DNA from: CAIYRG01 sp035577685
GTDB lineage: Bacteria > Pseudomonadota > Alphaproteobacteria > Micropepsales > Micropepsaceae
Direction: 5' to 3'
Assembly: GCA_035577685.1 (NCBI GenBank)
Contig: DATLVC010000061.1
Location: 1-41,062 of the forward strand
Length of the DNA: 41,062 nt
Below, in pieces: positions 1 to 8,372 of this stretch. The notes under the pieces are model-generated. The model was not told the DNA's origin and ran no database searches. It was given only the letters and a program-made list of their open reading frames with translations. A program made the position numbers and the translations under genes. Numbering within the stretch: position 1 is the first letter of the stretch; the number at the start of each line of letters is the position of its first letter.

Positions 1-366
1 CGCGCGATTCGCGACCTCATCGCCCATTGGATCGCCGCCAGCAAGGCGGGCGATCTTGAGACCGTGGCCGGGCTGATGTCCGACGACGTGGTGTTCATGG
101 TTCCGGGCGGCAAAGCCTTCGGCAAAGCGGAATTCATGGCCGCCTCGCAAGGCATGAAGGGCATGGATTTCGAAGGCGAAAGTGAAGTCCTGGAGATCGA
201 AATCATAGGAACCCGCGCCTGGTGCCGCACGCATCTGACGGTGACCGCGACCCCGCCGGGTGGAAAGCCGGTAAAGCGGTCGGGCTACACGCTGTCGATC
301 CTGCGCAAGAACGGGCACGGCAAATGGGTCATCGCCCGCGATGCCAATATGCTGGGAGGGGGATGA
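1..366 (+). CDS. SnoaL-like / DUF4440 family protein, 5' partial
   Basis: The reading frame is open from base 1 to the TGA at 364-366, so the window holds only the C-terminal part (121 codons); the true start lies upstream. The visible protein begins RAIRDLIAHWIAASKAGDLE and continues with a short beta-rich stretch (VVFMVPGGKAFGKAEF, then LEIEIIGTRAWCRTHLTV and SGYTLSILRKNGHGKWVIARDANML). This layout, a helix followed by a curved sheet ending in a W-x-I-x-R-D strand, matches the SnoaL-like/NTF2 fold of the SgcJ/EcaC and DUF4440 proteins. These are small single-domain proteins that either bind a small ligand or have no known function. No catalytic residues can be assigned. It converges on tatC. 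The fold call is fairly safe; the function is not known. Confidence 0.75.
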   Translation, partial: RAIRDLIAHWIAASKAGDLETVAGLMSDDVVFMVPGGKAFGKAEFMAASQGMKGMDFEGESEVLEIEIIGTRAWCRTHLTVTATPPGGKPVKRSGYTLSILRKNGHGKWVIARDANMLGGG

Positions 367-395
367 TTCGCTCTCCCATTGGGACACCCTCAACT

Positions 396-464
396 GTCAT
401 TCCCGCGGAAGCGGGAATCCAGGATTCGTTCACATCCCTGGATGCCCGTGTTCAAGGGCATGAC
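396..464. repeat. Dispersed palindromic repeat, copy 1
   Basis: A 69-base element bounded by GTCAT (396-400) and its complement ATGAC (460-464). Inside are three further paired segments: TTCCCGC/GCGGGAA, TCCAGG/CCTGGA and TGCCC/GGGCA. It can therefore fold into a branched hairpin on either strand. The GTCATTCCCGC...GCGGGAATCCAGG core resembles the common REP-like intergenic repeats of proteobacteria. It lies between the convergent ends of the SnoaL-like gene and tatC and could act as a transcript end for both. A related copy is at 1324-1393. Confidence 0.7.
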
Positions 465-479
465 GCGCACCGTAATAGA

Positions 480-1307
480 TCAGGTCGGCTGGATGTCGCG
501 CCCGGCGGCCTCGGCGGCAGCTTCGGCCTTGGCGCGCTGACGCTCGATCAGCTTCACGCAGATGATCGACACCTCGTAGAGCCCGACCATGGGAATGGCG
601 AGCGAAAGCTGACTGAACACGTCGGGCGGCGTCACCACCGCGGCGAGCGCGACAATGCCGACAACCGCGTAACGCCGCGCGCCGGCGAGTGCCTTGCTGC
701 TGACAATGCCCACGCGTCCCAACAGCACCAAGAGCACCGGCAACTCGAAACAGAGCCCAAACGCGAAGATGAGCGTCATCACGAAGCTCAAATATTCGCC
801 GACCCTGGGAGCGAGTTGGATCGCGATGCGGCCCGGAGAGGCGGGAATTTCCTCGCTGACGAAGAACCTGATCACGCGCGGCAGCATCAGGTAATAGACG
901 AAGGCCGCGCCGAGAACGAACATCACCGGGGTTGCGAGCAGGAACGGCCAGAACGCGCGCCTTTCGTGTTTGTAAAGCCCGGGCGCAATGAACAGCCAAA
1001 GCTGCAACGCCATATAGGGAAAGGCGAGGCACAGGGCGCCGAACATGCCGATCCGCACATAGGTGAAGAACTGTTCGTACAGCGCGGTGAAGATCATCTG
1101 CCTGTTGGGCTGACCGACCAGCGCGTCCGAAATCGGCTGGGTCAGGAACACGAAGATGGGGCGCGAGAACGCGAAACAGAAAATAAAGCAGACCAGGAAC
1201 GCGATCACCGAACGGACGATGCGGTTCCGCAACTCGATCAGATGTTCGAGTAGCGGCGCTTTGCTCGATTCGAGCTCGGCTTCTTCCTCGGTGGTGGGTG
1301 AGGCCAT
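480..1307 (-). CDS. tatC: Twin-arginine translocase subunit TatC
   Basis: TatC is the polytopic inner-membrane core of the twin-arginine pathway. With TatB it binds the RR signal peptide of folded substrates and recruits TatA. The 275-residue protein has the family opening LLEHLIELRNRIVRSV, six hydrophobic segments (from about residue 32 to 245), the conserved FTALYEQFFTYVRIGMFGAL stretch, and the APGLYKHERR loop. The region around ALAGARRYAVVGIVALAAVV with TPPDVFSQL is also typical. Length is near normal (about 250-270), with a slightly long charged Ala-rich tail. It is last in the minus-strand series tatA-tatB-tatC. A 110-bp gap holding a palindromic repeat separates it from tatB. The start is the ATG at 1307; no strong Shine-Dalgarno is visible before it. 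Confidence 0.97.
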   Translation of the reverse strand: MASPTTEEEAELESSKAPLLEHLIELRNRIVRSVIAFLVCFIFCFAFSRPIFVFLTQPISDALVGQPNRQMIFTALYEQFFTYVRIGMFGALCLAFPYMALQLWLFIAPGLYKHERRAFWPFLLATPVMFVLGAAFVYYLMLPRVIRFFVSEEIPASPGRIAIQLAPRVGEYLSFVMTLIFAFGLCFELPVLLVLLGRVGIVSSKALAGARRYAVVGIVALAAVVTPPDVFSQLSLAIPMVGLYEVSIICVKLIERQRAKAEAAAEAAGRDIQPT

Positions 1308-1323
1308 GGGTAAACTCTACAGC

Positions 1324-1393
1324 GTCATTGCCGGACGGGCGCGATAGGTTCCCTTCCCTTTTTCGGGGCTTCGCACGTCTGGCACGGAATGAC
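1324..1393. repeat. Dispersed palindromic repeat, copy 2
   Basis: A 70-base element bounded by GTCATT (1324-1329) and AATGAC (1388-1393), with inner complementary arms TGCCGGACG near the left end and CGTCTGGCA near the right. It has the same outer ends and nearly the same size as the element at 396-464 but a diverged interior. It sits in the transcribed gap between tatB and tatC, so it would be folded in the tatABC mRNA. Confidence 0.6.
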
Positions 1394-1417
1394 AAAGGTA
1401 AAAACGGGGAGAACCCA

Positions 1418-1891
1418 TCAACCGGTGGTCCCGGTATGCGACGGCTCCAGTTTCGCGGGTTCTTCCGCTGATGGGGCTGGAGCAATGCCGGATGCCGCCG
1501 CTGACGGTGCGGCCTTGGGTGTTGCTTCTGCCATGGATGGCGCTGGCTCGTCGAATTTGGGAGGTGCTGCCCCCACTTCTTCGATGGTCGACTGGATGCC
1601 GAGCGGGTCCTTGGGAAATTCGATCCCCAGCGCCGCGTAATCGGCTTCGGTTATGGGCTGGGTGGCCTTTTCGGCCTGGGCCTTCATCTTGTTGACTTCG
1701 TTGCGCAGCTCGTCGAGCTCGGCCTGGCGCGCCATGTCGTCGAAGCTGCGGCGGAATTGGTCGGCCATGGCGCGGGCACGCCCAGCCCATTGGCCAATCT
1801 TGCGCATCAGCTTGGGCAGGTCCTTGGGACCTACCACCACCAACGCAACGATCAGGATTACGAGATACTCGCTGCCGTCGATGCCAAACAT
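1418..1891 (-). CDS. tatB: Sec-independent translocase protein TatB
   Basis: TatB partners TatC in the substrate-binding complex of the twin-arginine export pathway. The protein opens MFGIDGSEYLVILIVALVVV, a single membrane helix (about residues 6-21), then the GPKDLPKLMRKIGQW hinge and amphipathic helix typical of TatB. A charged helix follows to about residue 75, then a Pro/Ala/Glu-rich tail to residue 157. The long tail separates it from the shorter TatA. The opening MFGIDGSE with the Glu at residue 8 is the usual TatB signature. A purine-rich GAGAGAAG lies a few bases before the ATG. It lies between tatA and tatC on the same strand. Confidence 0.95.
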   Translation of the reverse strand: MFGIDGSEYLVILIVALVVVGPKDLPKLMRKIGQWAGRARAMADQFRRSFDDMARQAELDELRNEVNKMKAQAEKATQPITEADYAALGIEFPKDPLGIQSTIEEVGAAPPKFDEPAPSMAEATPKAAPSAAASGIAPAPSAEEPAKLEPSHTGTTG

Positions 1892-1968
1892 CTGCTTCTC
1901 TCGCTGTCAGGGCCCGCCGGAAAATCGCTTACGCAAGCGCAGGCGAGCCGTGACACGCAGAGGCTTCT

Positions 1969-2166
1969 TCAGCCCTGCTTGACCTCGTCGGGCTTCTTGG
2001 CTTCGACCGTCTCGGGCTTTTCGTTGGGGTCCTTCAGCCCTTCCTTGAAGTTCCGAATGCCATGGGCGAAGTCGCCCATCAACCCCGAAATCTTGCCCTT
2101 GCCCCCGAACAGGAGGGCAACGACTGCGATCAGGATCAGCCAATGCCAAATGCTAAAACTGCCCAT
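1969..2166 (-). CDS. tatA: Twin-arginine translocase protein TatA
   Basis: TatA forms the size-variable conduit that lets folded proteins cross the inner membrane. The 65-residue product starts MGSFSIWHWLILIAVVALLF, followed by GGKGKISGLMGDFAHGIRNF, which gives the short membrane helix, the glycine hinge and the amphipathic helix of the family; a Lys/Glu-rich tail closes it. The open frame runs 23 codons further upstream, but the added segment is basic and Cys/Arg-rich and does not resemble TatA. The ATG at 2166 has a good Shine-Dalgarno (AGGGAGAG) just upstream, so that start is chosen. It is first in the minus-strand series tatA-tatB-tatC, with 77 bp to tatB. Confidence 0.96.
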   Translation of the reverse strand: MGSFSIWHWLILIAVVALLFGGKGKISGLMGDFAHGIRNFKEGLKDPNEKPETVEAKKPDEVKQG

Positions 2167-2268
2167 AGGCTCACTCTCCCTGTTGAGGCATGATACCGCG
2201 CACCTTGCAGGCCTTGCGCGTTTTCTTTTGCCCAACCTTAATTTTCGTGCCCTGTTTAGCCTGCCTGT

Positions 2269-3438
2269 CTACTTACGGCAAACCTCATCGCGGCAGGGGA
2301 AAACATAGGCGTCTTCCGGTTCCGCGGCGAGGTGTATGTCCGCCCCCGGCGCAAGGGCTGCATTCAGCGGCGCCGCTGCCCTGATGAAGGTGGGGACTTC
2401 AACCCCTTCGGACAAGGCATTGCTCACAATCGCCGCTTCGACTTCGAGCTGACCGGCGTAGGGCCTGACCGTCAACACACGGGCCGGCACACCTTTATCC
2501 GCCACCCGCACCGAAGATGGCCGGTATAATATCTCCGCCCAGGCCCCTTCCGCTACCGATTTCGCTGGCGTTTGACCGAAAGGTGATGCGGCCCAACCAT
2601 TTGTGACACGGGCGTGGAAGATATTGGCGCCGCCGAACAGAGCGGCGGCCTGAGGATCGGCGGGGTGAAGGAAAATTTCGGCGGGCGTGCCAATCTGAAT
2701 GATTCGCCCCGCACGCATCAGGGCGACCCGGTCTCCCACCCGCATGGCCTCGTCGGGATCATGCGTCACCATCACCACGGCGGTGCCGGCTTCCTTGAGG
2801 CGCTTGAGCGTGGCGCCGCGCACTTCGTCGCGGAGGGCCGAATCGAGGCCCGAAAAGGGCTCATCCATCAGCACGACGTCCGGTTTGGGCGCGAGCATGC
2901 GGGCCAGCGCCACACGCTGCTGCTCGCCGCCCGAAAGCGTATGCGGAAAGGCGTCTTTCAGATGGGTAAGCCCAACCCGGGCAAGTTCCTCCTCGGCACG
3001 GGCGTCACGTTCCGCACGCGGGAGTTTGGCCAGCCCGAAGGCCACATTCTGCTTGGCCGTGAGGTGCGGGAAGAGCGCATAATCCTGGAACATCAGACCG
3101 ACGCGCCGGGTCTCGGGCGGCTCGTGACGCCCCTCGCCTTCCACCAGGCGGCCACCGACGAAAACCAGCCCGGAATTTGGGCGCTCCAGCCCGGCGGCAA
3201 TGCGCAGGCTGGTGGATTTGCCGCAGCCCGAGGGACCCAGCAGGCACAGGACCTCCCCACGCTTCACATCCAGGGTGACTCCGTCCACGGCTATCCGGTT
3301 CCCGAAGCGGCGCGTCAGGGCCCGCAGGGACAGTCCGTCGAGCGGTTCGGCGATTGGTTCGGCCAGTTTCGGGAAATCCGCGCCAGCGCGGTCCTTTGCG
3401 AATGCGTCTCGACCGCTAGTTAGGCGGTATCGGGTCAT
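2269..3438 (-). CDS. ABC importer ATPase, FbpC/PotA/CysA type
   Basis: This is an ATP-hydrolysing subunit of a solute importer. In the 389-residue protein the Walker A GPSGCGKST lies near residue 68, the Q-loop MFQDYALFPHL near 117, the ABC signature LSGGEQQRVALARML near 170 and Walker B VVLMDEPFSGLD near 190. A switch histidine follows in MVTHDPDEAM. The last 110 residues match a TOBE-like regulatory domain, as in iron(III), polyamine and sulfate importers. No permease or binding protein gene is next to it, so the substrate cannot be inferred. The ATG at 3438 (MTRYRL) is preferred; a TTG at 3516 would add 26 residues unlike the family. The nearest relative by eye is the Fe3+ (FbpC) group. 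Confidence 0.9.
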   Translation of the reverse strand: MTRYRLTSGRDAFAKDRAGADFPKLAEPIAEPLDGLSLRALTRRFGNRIAVDGVTLDVKRGEVLCLLGPSGCGKSTSLRIAAGLERPNSGLVFVGGRLVEGEGRHEPPETRRVGLMFQDYALFPHLTAKQNVAFGLAKLPRAERDARAEEELARVGLTHLKDAFPHTLSGGEQQRVALARMLAPKPDVVLMDEPFSGLDSALRDEVRGATLKRLKEAGTAVVMVTHDPDEAMRVGDRVALMRAGRIIQIGTPAEIFLHPADPQAAALFGGANIFHARVTNGWAASPFGQTPAKSVAEGAWAEILYRPSSVRVADKGVPARVLTVRPYAGQLEVEAAIVSNALSEGVEVPTFIRAAAPLNAALAPGADIHLAAEPEDAYVFPCRDEVCRK

Positions 3439-3469
3439 GACCGCAAGGAGCGGCGGCCCCAGGGGAAAC

Positions 3470-3599
3470 CATGTGACAATTTTGAGGCGCAACGAGATGT
3501 GAAGGACGGCGGCCAAAATCTATGATTAATATCAACTCGCGCAAGGACTTGCGCACCCAACCACACCTAAAGCCCCGCTGCGCAGCGGGGCTTTTTTTT
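3470..3599 (+). ncRNA. Candidate small RNA ending in an intrinsic terminator
   Basis: Between two minus-strand genes (ABC ATPase and ppx) the plus strand carries a hairpin GCGCAA-GGAC-TTGCGC (3539-3554), a short single-stranded A/C-rich link, and then a strong intrinsic terminator. Nothing else on the plus strand would need this terminator. I infer a short transcript of roughly 60-130 nt. The 5' end is not defined: I see no clean promoter, only AT-rich sequence around 3515-3535. The start given is a guess. Confidence 0.35.
3569..3599 (+). terminator. Strong rho-independent terminator
   Basis: A perfect inverted repeat with arms AAAGCCCCGCTG and CAGCGGGGCTTT (the 22-base core at 3571-3592 is its own reverse complement) runs into eight T residues on the plus strand. 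On the minus strand the stem is followed only by TTTAGG, so it would be a weaker terminator for ppx. The strong direction is plus, away from the annotated genes on both sides. Confidence 0.85.
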
Positions 3600-3616
3600 G
3601 TGAGAATGCCAATGGC

Positions 3617-5131
3617 CTAGCTTACGGCGGTTTGCGGTTTGCGGCCGAAGGCTTCCGCCAGATCCGCCAGGCGTTTGTGCACTGTCTCGCCGAGAAGGGC
3701 CTTTTTCGAAGGCGGGACTTCTAGGGTCACTGCGTCCCTGCTGAGCTGCAGCTTGATTCGCGGCAATTCGCCTTCGATGGCGCCGGAAAGACCGAATGCC
3801 AGCCGCGCCGTCACCCCGATTTGTTGCGCCGCGGCCGAACCTTCGACGCCCAAGAGCCCGGCAACGCCCGTTTCCTCAGGAAAATCATTGTCGCCGGCAT
3901 AACGGTAATAGACCGCGCTCGCCATCATGGCGCGTTCGTGATGATCGGCCCCCCCATAGGCACCCCGCAGCACCTGAAGGAACGTGCCCATGGCGCGATC
4001 GTCGGGATGGCGCCGCCAGCCGATGTCGGAAAAAAGACAGGCCGCCTCGCGGATACGGCGCTCCCCCGGCGTCTCCTTGGGGAAGAGCGGCGTCATCCAG
4101 CGGAACAATTCCTGTGCATGGCCGGGCAGACGCGATTCGCGCTCGTTCACGTCGCGGGCGAAGGCGATGAGTGGGTCCTTGGCAGCTTCCTCGGGCTTGA
4201 GCTTTCGCTGCAAAATCCCTTCGCGCAGGCCGAAAGCGGAAACGACGACCTCCTTGAACCCGAAGCCATGGATCATCTCTTCCATGACGAGGGCGCCGTA
4301 CGGCAACGCCTCGGCGCGGCGCTTGGGCACCGAGGGCATCTTCTCCAGCGATTTGCGCGATAAGCCCGAAACCACACGGCAGAGCTTCACCGCGCGTCCC
4401 GCCGGAATAATGTAGTGATGCAGCACCCGAAGCGGGTAGTTGCGTTCGTCCATATCGACATGGGCAAGCGCGCGCCAAATACCGCCGACCGCATAGAGCG
4501 CGCGGCCTCGCAGGGATTTGGCGAAATCGAGTTTGTCGAGCCCTTTCTCGACCGTGTTGCGTGCCTTGTTGAGATTGGCGCCGGCGGCATCCATCAGACG
4601 CAACGGACCGAAGGGCAGCGTTCCGGCCGAGCCGGTCTTGCCGTCCTTCACCGTCACCATATCGAGACTTCCACCGCCCAAATCGGCCACCAAACCATCG
4701 GCGTCCGGGATTCCGGCGAGCGTTCCTTCGGCGGCAATGCGCGCTTCCTCTTCGCCGGACAGAATCCGGATCGGTCGCCCCAGCGCCTTCTCCGCGCGGC
4801 GGATGAATTCGCGGCCGTTGCCGGCATCGCGCGCAGCCGCGGTCGCCACCGCGCCGGTGTCGCGGACATTGTGCCCTTCGGATAGCTCGCGAAAGCGCGC
4901 CAGCGTTTCAAGCGCGAAGGCCATGCCTTCTTCATCGAGATTGCCGGTCGACACCATGTTGCGCCCGATGGCGCATATCGCTTTTTCGTTGTGGAGCGCG
5001 GCGGCGTGCCGCCAGGGGCCTTCATAGATGACCAGACGCACGGAGTTCGAACCGATATCGACCACCGCGAAGGGCTGATAGCGGCCGCCCCTGCGAATGT
5101 TCGACCGCGTCTGAACGTCAGTGAGGCTCAA
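3617..5131 (-). CDS. ppx: Exopolyphosphatase, Ppx/GppA family
   Basis: Ppx releases phosphate from the ends of inorganic polyphosphate; the family also includes pppGpp phosphatases. The 504-residue protein begins the actin-like ATPase fold with FAVVDIGSNSVRLVIYEG (about residues 22-39). It continues with the second phosphate-binding element GLVADLGGGSLDMV near residue 145. The C-terminal half contains an HD-type helical region (DIGWRRHPDDRA, HHERAMMASAVYYRYAG), as in full-length Ppx enzymes of about 500 residues. It lies 18 bp downstream of the polyphosphate kinase gene on the same strand, which supports exopolyphosphatase over GppA. The two genes very likely form an operon controlling polyphosphate level. 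Confidence 0.93.
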   Translation of the reverse strand: MSLTDVQTRSNIRRGGRYQPFAVVDIGSNSVRLVIYEGPWRHAAALHNEKAICAIGRNMVSTGNLDEEGMAFALETLARFRELSEGHNVRDTGAVATAAARDAGNGREFIRRAEKALGRPIRILSGEEEARIAAEGTLAGIPDADGLVADLGGGSLDMVTVKDGKTGSAGTLPFGPLRLMDAAGANLNKARNTVEKGLDKLDFAKSLRGRALYAVGGIWRALAHVDMDERNYPLRVLHHYIIPAGRAVKLCRVVSGLSRKSLEKMPSVPKRRAEALPYGALVMEEMIHGFGFKEVVVSAFGLREGILQRKLKPEEAAKDPLIAFARDVNERESRLPGHAQELFRWMTPLFPKETPGERRIREAACLFSDIGWRRHPDDRAMGTFLQVLRGAYGGADHHERAMMASAVYYRYAGDNDFPEETGVAGLLGVEGSAAAQQIGVTARLAFGLSGAIEGELPRIKLQLSRDAVTLEVPPSKKALLGETVHKRLADLAEAFGRKPQTAVS

Positions 5132-5149
5132 TCGGACTCCTGCAAATGG

Positions 5150-7387
5150 TCAGGCACCGCGAATCGCGTTGGTGACGTTGGGAGGAGTATCTACTTTCAA
5201 AGCTCGCCCGCGACCCGAAAGAGACGGATTGGTCATGAAATAGGTGTGTGCAGAAAACGCGTCGGGGCGATCGAAGGCGGCCCCGCGCGCATAGGAGCCG
5301 TCCGCACGCAGAAACCAGCTCTGCGCCTGATCCTTCAGATTCGCCACCATGATCTGGGAGAGCACCTGCTGGTGCACGGTCGGGTTGTCGATCGGTACCA
5401 TCGCTTCGACGCGGCGATCGAGGTTGCGGGTCATCCAGTCGGCGGAGCTGATATAGACCTTGGCTTTCGGCGACGGCAAGCTGTGGCCCGCGCCGAAACA
5501 GACGATGCGGGAATGCTCTAGGAAGCGACCGACAATACTCTTTACACGGATATTGTCGGAAAGGCCGGCCACCCCTGGCCGCAAACAGCAGATACCGCGC
5601 ACCACGAGATCGATCTGTACACCCGCCTGACTCGCACGATAAAGGGTATCGATGACGCGGGCATCGACAAGCGCATTGAGCTTGGCCCAGATCGCGGCCG
5701 GACGGCCAGCCCGCGCATGTTCGATCTCGGCTTCTATATTGTCCATCAGCCGGTCCAGCATGGTAAGCGGCGAGATCGCGATCTTTTCGAGATGGCTCGG
5801 CTCGGCATAGCCGGTGACGTAATTGAAGAACTGCGCCGCATCGCGGCCCAAGGCCGGATCGGCAGAGAACAAAGAAAGGTCGGTATAAATCTTCGCGGTG
5901 ACGGGGTGATAATTGCCGGTGCCGAAATGCACATAGGTCCGAAGCGTGCCGCCTTCGCGCCGCACCACCAGACTCACTTTGGCATGGGTCTTGAGCTCGA
6001 TAAAGCCGTAGACGACCTGCGCGCCGGCGCGTTCGAGATCGCGCGCCCATTTGATGTTCGCCGCTTCATCGAAACGCGCCTTCAGCTCGACTAGCGCGGT
6101 GACGGACTTGCCCGCCTCGGCCGCTTCGATGAGCGCGCGCACGATGGGACTGTCTTTGCTGGTGCGGTACAGCGTCTGTTTGATAGCGACGACGTCCGGA
6201 TCCTGTGCCGCCTGCCGCAGGAACTGCACCACCACGTCGAAGCTTTCGAACGGATGGTGGACGATAAGGTCTTTGGCCTGGATGGCCGCGAAACAATCCC
6301 CACCATGATCGCGAATGCGTTCGGGGAAGCGCGAGGTGAATGGCTCGAATTGCAGATCGGGCCGTTCATCGAGGATCAGCTGCTTGGTTTCGTCGAGGCC
6401 GAGCAGCCCGTCGACGACGAAGGGTTCGCGCTGACCCATGTTCAGATGATCGGCGATGAAGCGGCGCAAATCGGGCGGCATCGACGCGCTGCATTTCAGG
6501 CGGATGACCGAACCGCGACGCCGGCGCTTCAGCAGCGTCTCATAAAGGCGGACCAGGTCTTCGGCCTCTTCCTCCAATTCGATGTCACTGTCGCGCAGGA
6601 TGCGGAAGACACCCGAGGCGACCACCGCATGGCCGGGAAAAAGCCGGTCGAGATAGAGCCCGATCAAATTTTCCAAAGGAATGAACCGGGCTTTGGAATC
6701 GCGGTCGGGTAGTCGCACGAAACGCTGCAATTGCGACGGGATCGGCAGGAGGGCCGTCAATATCTTGCCGTCCGCACGCCGCGTCAGCCGCATCGCCATG
6801 ACGAAGCCGAGATTCGGAATGAACGGGAAGGGATGCGCAGGATCGATCGCCAGCGGCGTCAGGATGGGGAAAATCTGCTGATTGAATTCCTGATCCAGCC
6901 AGTTGCGGTCTTCCAGGCCGAGGCCGTCCGCATCGACCACGACAATTCCCGAGTTAGCGAGTGCCACCCGCAGTTCCCGCCAGGTCTTCTGCTGGTCGAG
7001 GATCAGCTCAGCCGCCATTTGGTCGACGCGGGAGAGCTGCTGCGCCGGCGTCAGCCCGTCGTCGGAGAGCGTCGCCACGCCGGCATTGACCATGCCTTTC
7101 AGGCCGGCCACACGCACCATGTAGAATTCATCGAGGTTGGACGCCGAAATCGACAGAAAGCGCACGCGCTCCAAGAGCGGGTGGCGAAGGTTTTGGGCCT
7201 CTTCCAGCACGCGTCGATTGAAGGCCAGCCAGGAGAGCTCGCGATTGATGAACCGCCCGGGAGACTGGAGCGAAAGCCCAGGGATCAGGGTCGCCGCCGC
7301 CGTCGAAGCCGGCATATCGGGCGGGGCCTGCGGGCCGGTGGCCGTGATGCCGGTTCCGGACACTTCCCTGAGGGTTGGCTTGTTCAT
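5150..7387 (-). CDS. ppk1: Polyphosphate kinase 1
   Basis: PPK1 reversibly moves the terminal phosphate of ATP onto inorganic polyphosphate. The 745-residue protein shows the family blocks in order: RFINRELSWLAFNRRVLEEA near the start, FLSISASNLDEFYMVRVAGL, PLAIDPAHPFPFIPN, then HHPFESFDVVVQFLRQAA and KQTLYRTSKDSPIV. The catalytic phospholipase-D-like region contains ELKTHAKVSLV, holding the phospho-accepting His of the HxK motif, and YVHFGTGNYHPVTAKIYTD. A later RGICCLRPGV block closes the active site. The ATG at 7387 (MNKPTL) is chosen. An upstream ATG at 7441 would add 18 codons whose third positions are AT-rich, unlike the rest. It is followed by ppx after 18 bp and preceded by hda. Confidence 0.96.
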   Translation of the reverse strand: MNKPTLREVSGTGITATGPQAPPDMPASTAAATLIPGLSLQSPGRFINRELSWLAFNRRVLEEAQNLRHPLLERVRFLSISASNLDEFYMVRVAGLKGMVNAGVATLSDDGLTPAQQLSRVDQMAAELILDQQKTWRELRVALANSGIVVVDADGLGLEDRNWLDQEFNQQIFPILTPLAIDPAHPFPFIPNLGFVMAMRLTRRADGKILTALLPIPSQLQRFVRLPDRDSKARFIPLENLIGLYLDRLFPGHAVVASGVFRILRDSDIELEEEAEDLVRLYETLLKRRRRGSVIRLKCSASMPPDLRRFIADHLNMGQREPFVVDGLLGLDETKQLILDERPDLQFEPFTSRFPERIRDHGGDCFAAIQAKDLIVHHPFESFDVVVQFLRQAAQDPDVVAIKQTLYRTSKDSPIVRALIEAAEAGKSVTALVELKARFDEAANIKWARDLERAGAQVVYGFIELKTHAKVSLVVRREGGTLRTYVHFGTGNYHPVTAKIYTDLSLFSADPALGRDAAQFFNYVTGYAEPSHLEKIAISPLTMLDRLMDNIEAEIEHARAGRPAAIWAKLNALVDARVIDTLYRASQAGVQIDLVVRGICCLRPGVAGLSDNIRVKSIVGRFLEHSRIVCFGAGHSLPSPKAKVYISSADWMTRNLDRRVEAMVPIDNPTVHQQVLSQIMVANLKDQAQSWFLRADGSYARGAAFDRPDAFSAHTYFMTNPSLSGRGRALKVDTPPNVTNAIRGA

Positions 7388-7499
7388 CGGAAAATTTCCG
7401 CTTTGCCCTTTGAGTGTAATGATTAATTCCGCATCTGTCATGGCGGGCCGTGGCGGCTAAATTGACGCCTTTTCCATGAAGGAAATGCGAATGCCCGTT

Positions 7500-8216
7500 T
7501 CAGCCCGTGTGATTCTGGGCTTCGGATTCCAGAAGTTCCAGAACCAGCCGCTCCGTGACGGCCCGTTTTTCGGCCAGCGCTTTCTCGTCGAGGCGCGCGA
7601 CAAAGGCGGCAATCGCCGCAGGCGTGCGCTCCACCTGGGTCAGGATGCGCCTCATGACGGCGTCCGGCACGCTGAGCTGGCGGTCGGCGAAATGCTTGGC
7701 CGCAAGGCCGGAGAGCAACGCATCGTCGGGCGCCCACATCGCAAAGGCGATCAGCGACTGGAATCGCGATTTCAGATCACCGATCGCCGTTCCCCATTCG
7801 GCAGGAGGCGTGCGGGCCGTCAGGAGCAACCAGGCACCGGGCCGCTCGAACAGCGCGAGCAATATCCGGTCCCGATCTGCGTCCGGCTGATCCGAATCCA
7901 AATCTTCCACGACGAAAGCCGCGGCGCCCGATTCGTCCGACGCTAGATCACGCGCCTTGGTGATTTCAGCGTCCGCCGCCTGACGCCAAATCGCAGCGAG
8001 GTGACTCTTCCCGCACCCCGGCGGTCCGTAAAGCGCCACCGCGCGGGCAGGCCAATCGGGCCAGCGCCGGATGAATCGAAAGGCCTGCTCATTGCAGGGT
8101 GCCTGGATGAAAGTTTCGGCCGTCAGCGCCGGCTCGATCCCGAACGGAAAGACAAGCTGTCCGCTTCGTTTCACCGCAGGCGCCTGACGTAAAACGGCAC
8201 TTCCGACATGGGGCAA
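7500..8216 (-). CDS. hda: DnaA-like regulatory protein Hda
   Basis: Hda binds the sliding clamp and stimulates ATP hydrolysis by DnaA, preventing re-initiation of replication. The protein has a likely clamp-binding segment near its start (SGQLVFPFG), the family block FIRRWPDWPARAVALYGPPG with P-loop GPPGCGKSH, a Walker B-like AAFVVEDLDS, and the sensor region LLLTARTPPAEW with LKSRFQSL. It lacks the DNA-binding domain of DnaA, which fits the short length. The start is uncertain. The frame is open to a GTG at 8288, but that extension has poor codon bias. A TTG at 8216 preceded by AGGA gives 238 residues, close to the family norm. It lies just upstream of ppk1 on the same strand. Confidence 0.88.
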   Translation of the reverse strand: MPHVGSAVLRQAPAVKRSGQLVFPFGIEPALTAETFIQAPCNEQAFRFIRRWPDWPARAVALYGPPGCGKSHLAAIWRQAADAEITKARDLASDESGAAAFVVEDLDSDQPDADRDRILLALFERPGAWLLLTARTPPAEWGTAIGDLKSRFQSLIAFAMWAPDDALLSGLAAKHFADRQLSVPDAVMRRILTQVERTPAAIAAFVARLDEKALAEKRAVTERLVLELLESEAQNHTG

Positions 8217-8372
8217 GTCTTCCTGCAGCCGTTCCCGAATTATTCCCGAGCCCGCTTTCTCGCATTTCCGTTTGGGTCGATTCAACACGCCCCGGCAAAG
8301 CAGCTCGGACCGCCTGCATCTCTAAAGCGGCGTCAGACCGCGAGCTATTGCGCCGGCCTTAATCCAAATCGT

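Noticed and set aside
222..1253. 343-codon open frame on the plus strand opposite tatC
   Set aside because: It is the shadow of tatC on the other strand: rich in His, Arg and Glu with no family resemblance, a usual artefact in GC-rich DNA.
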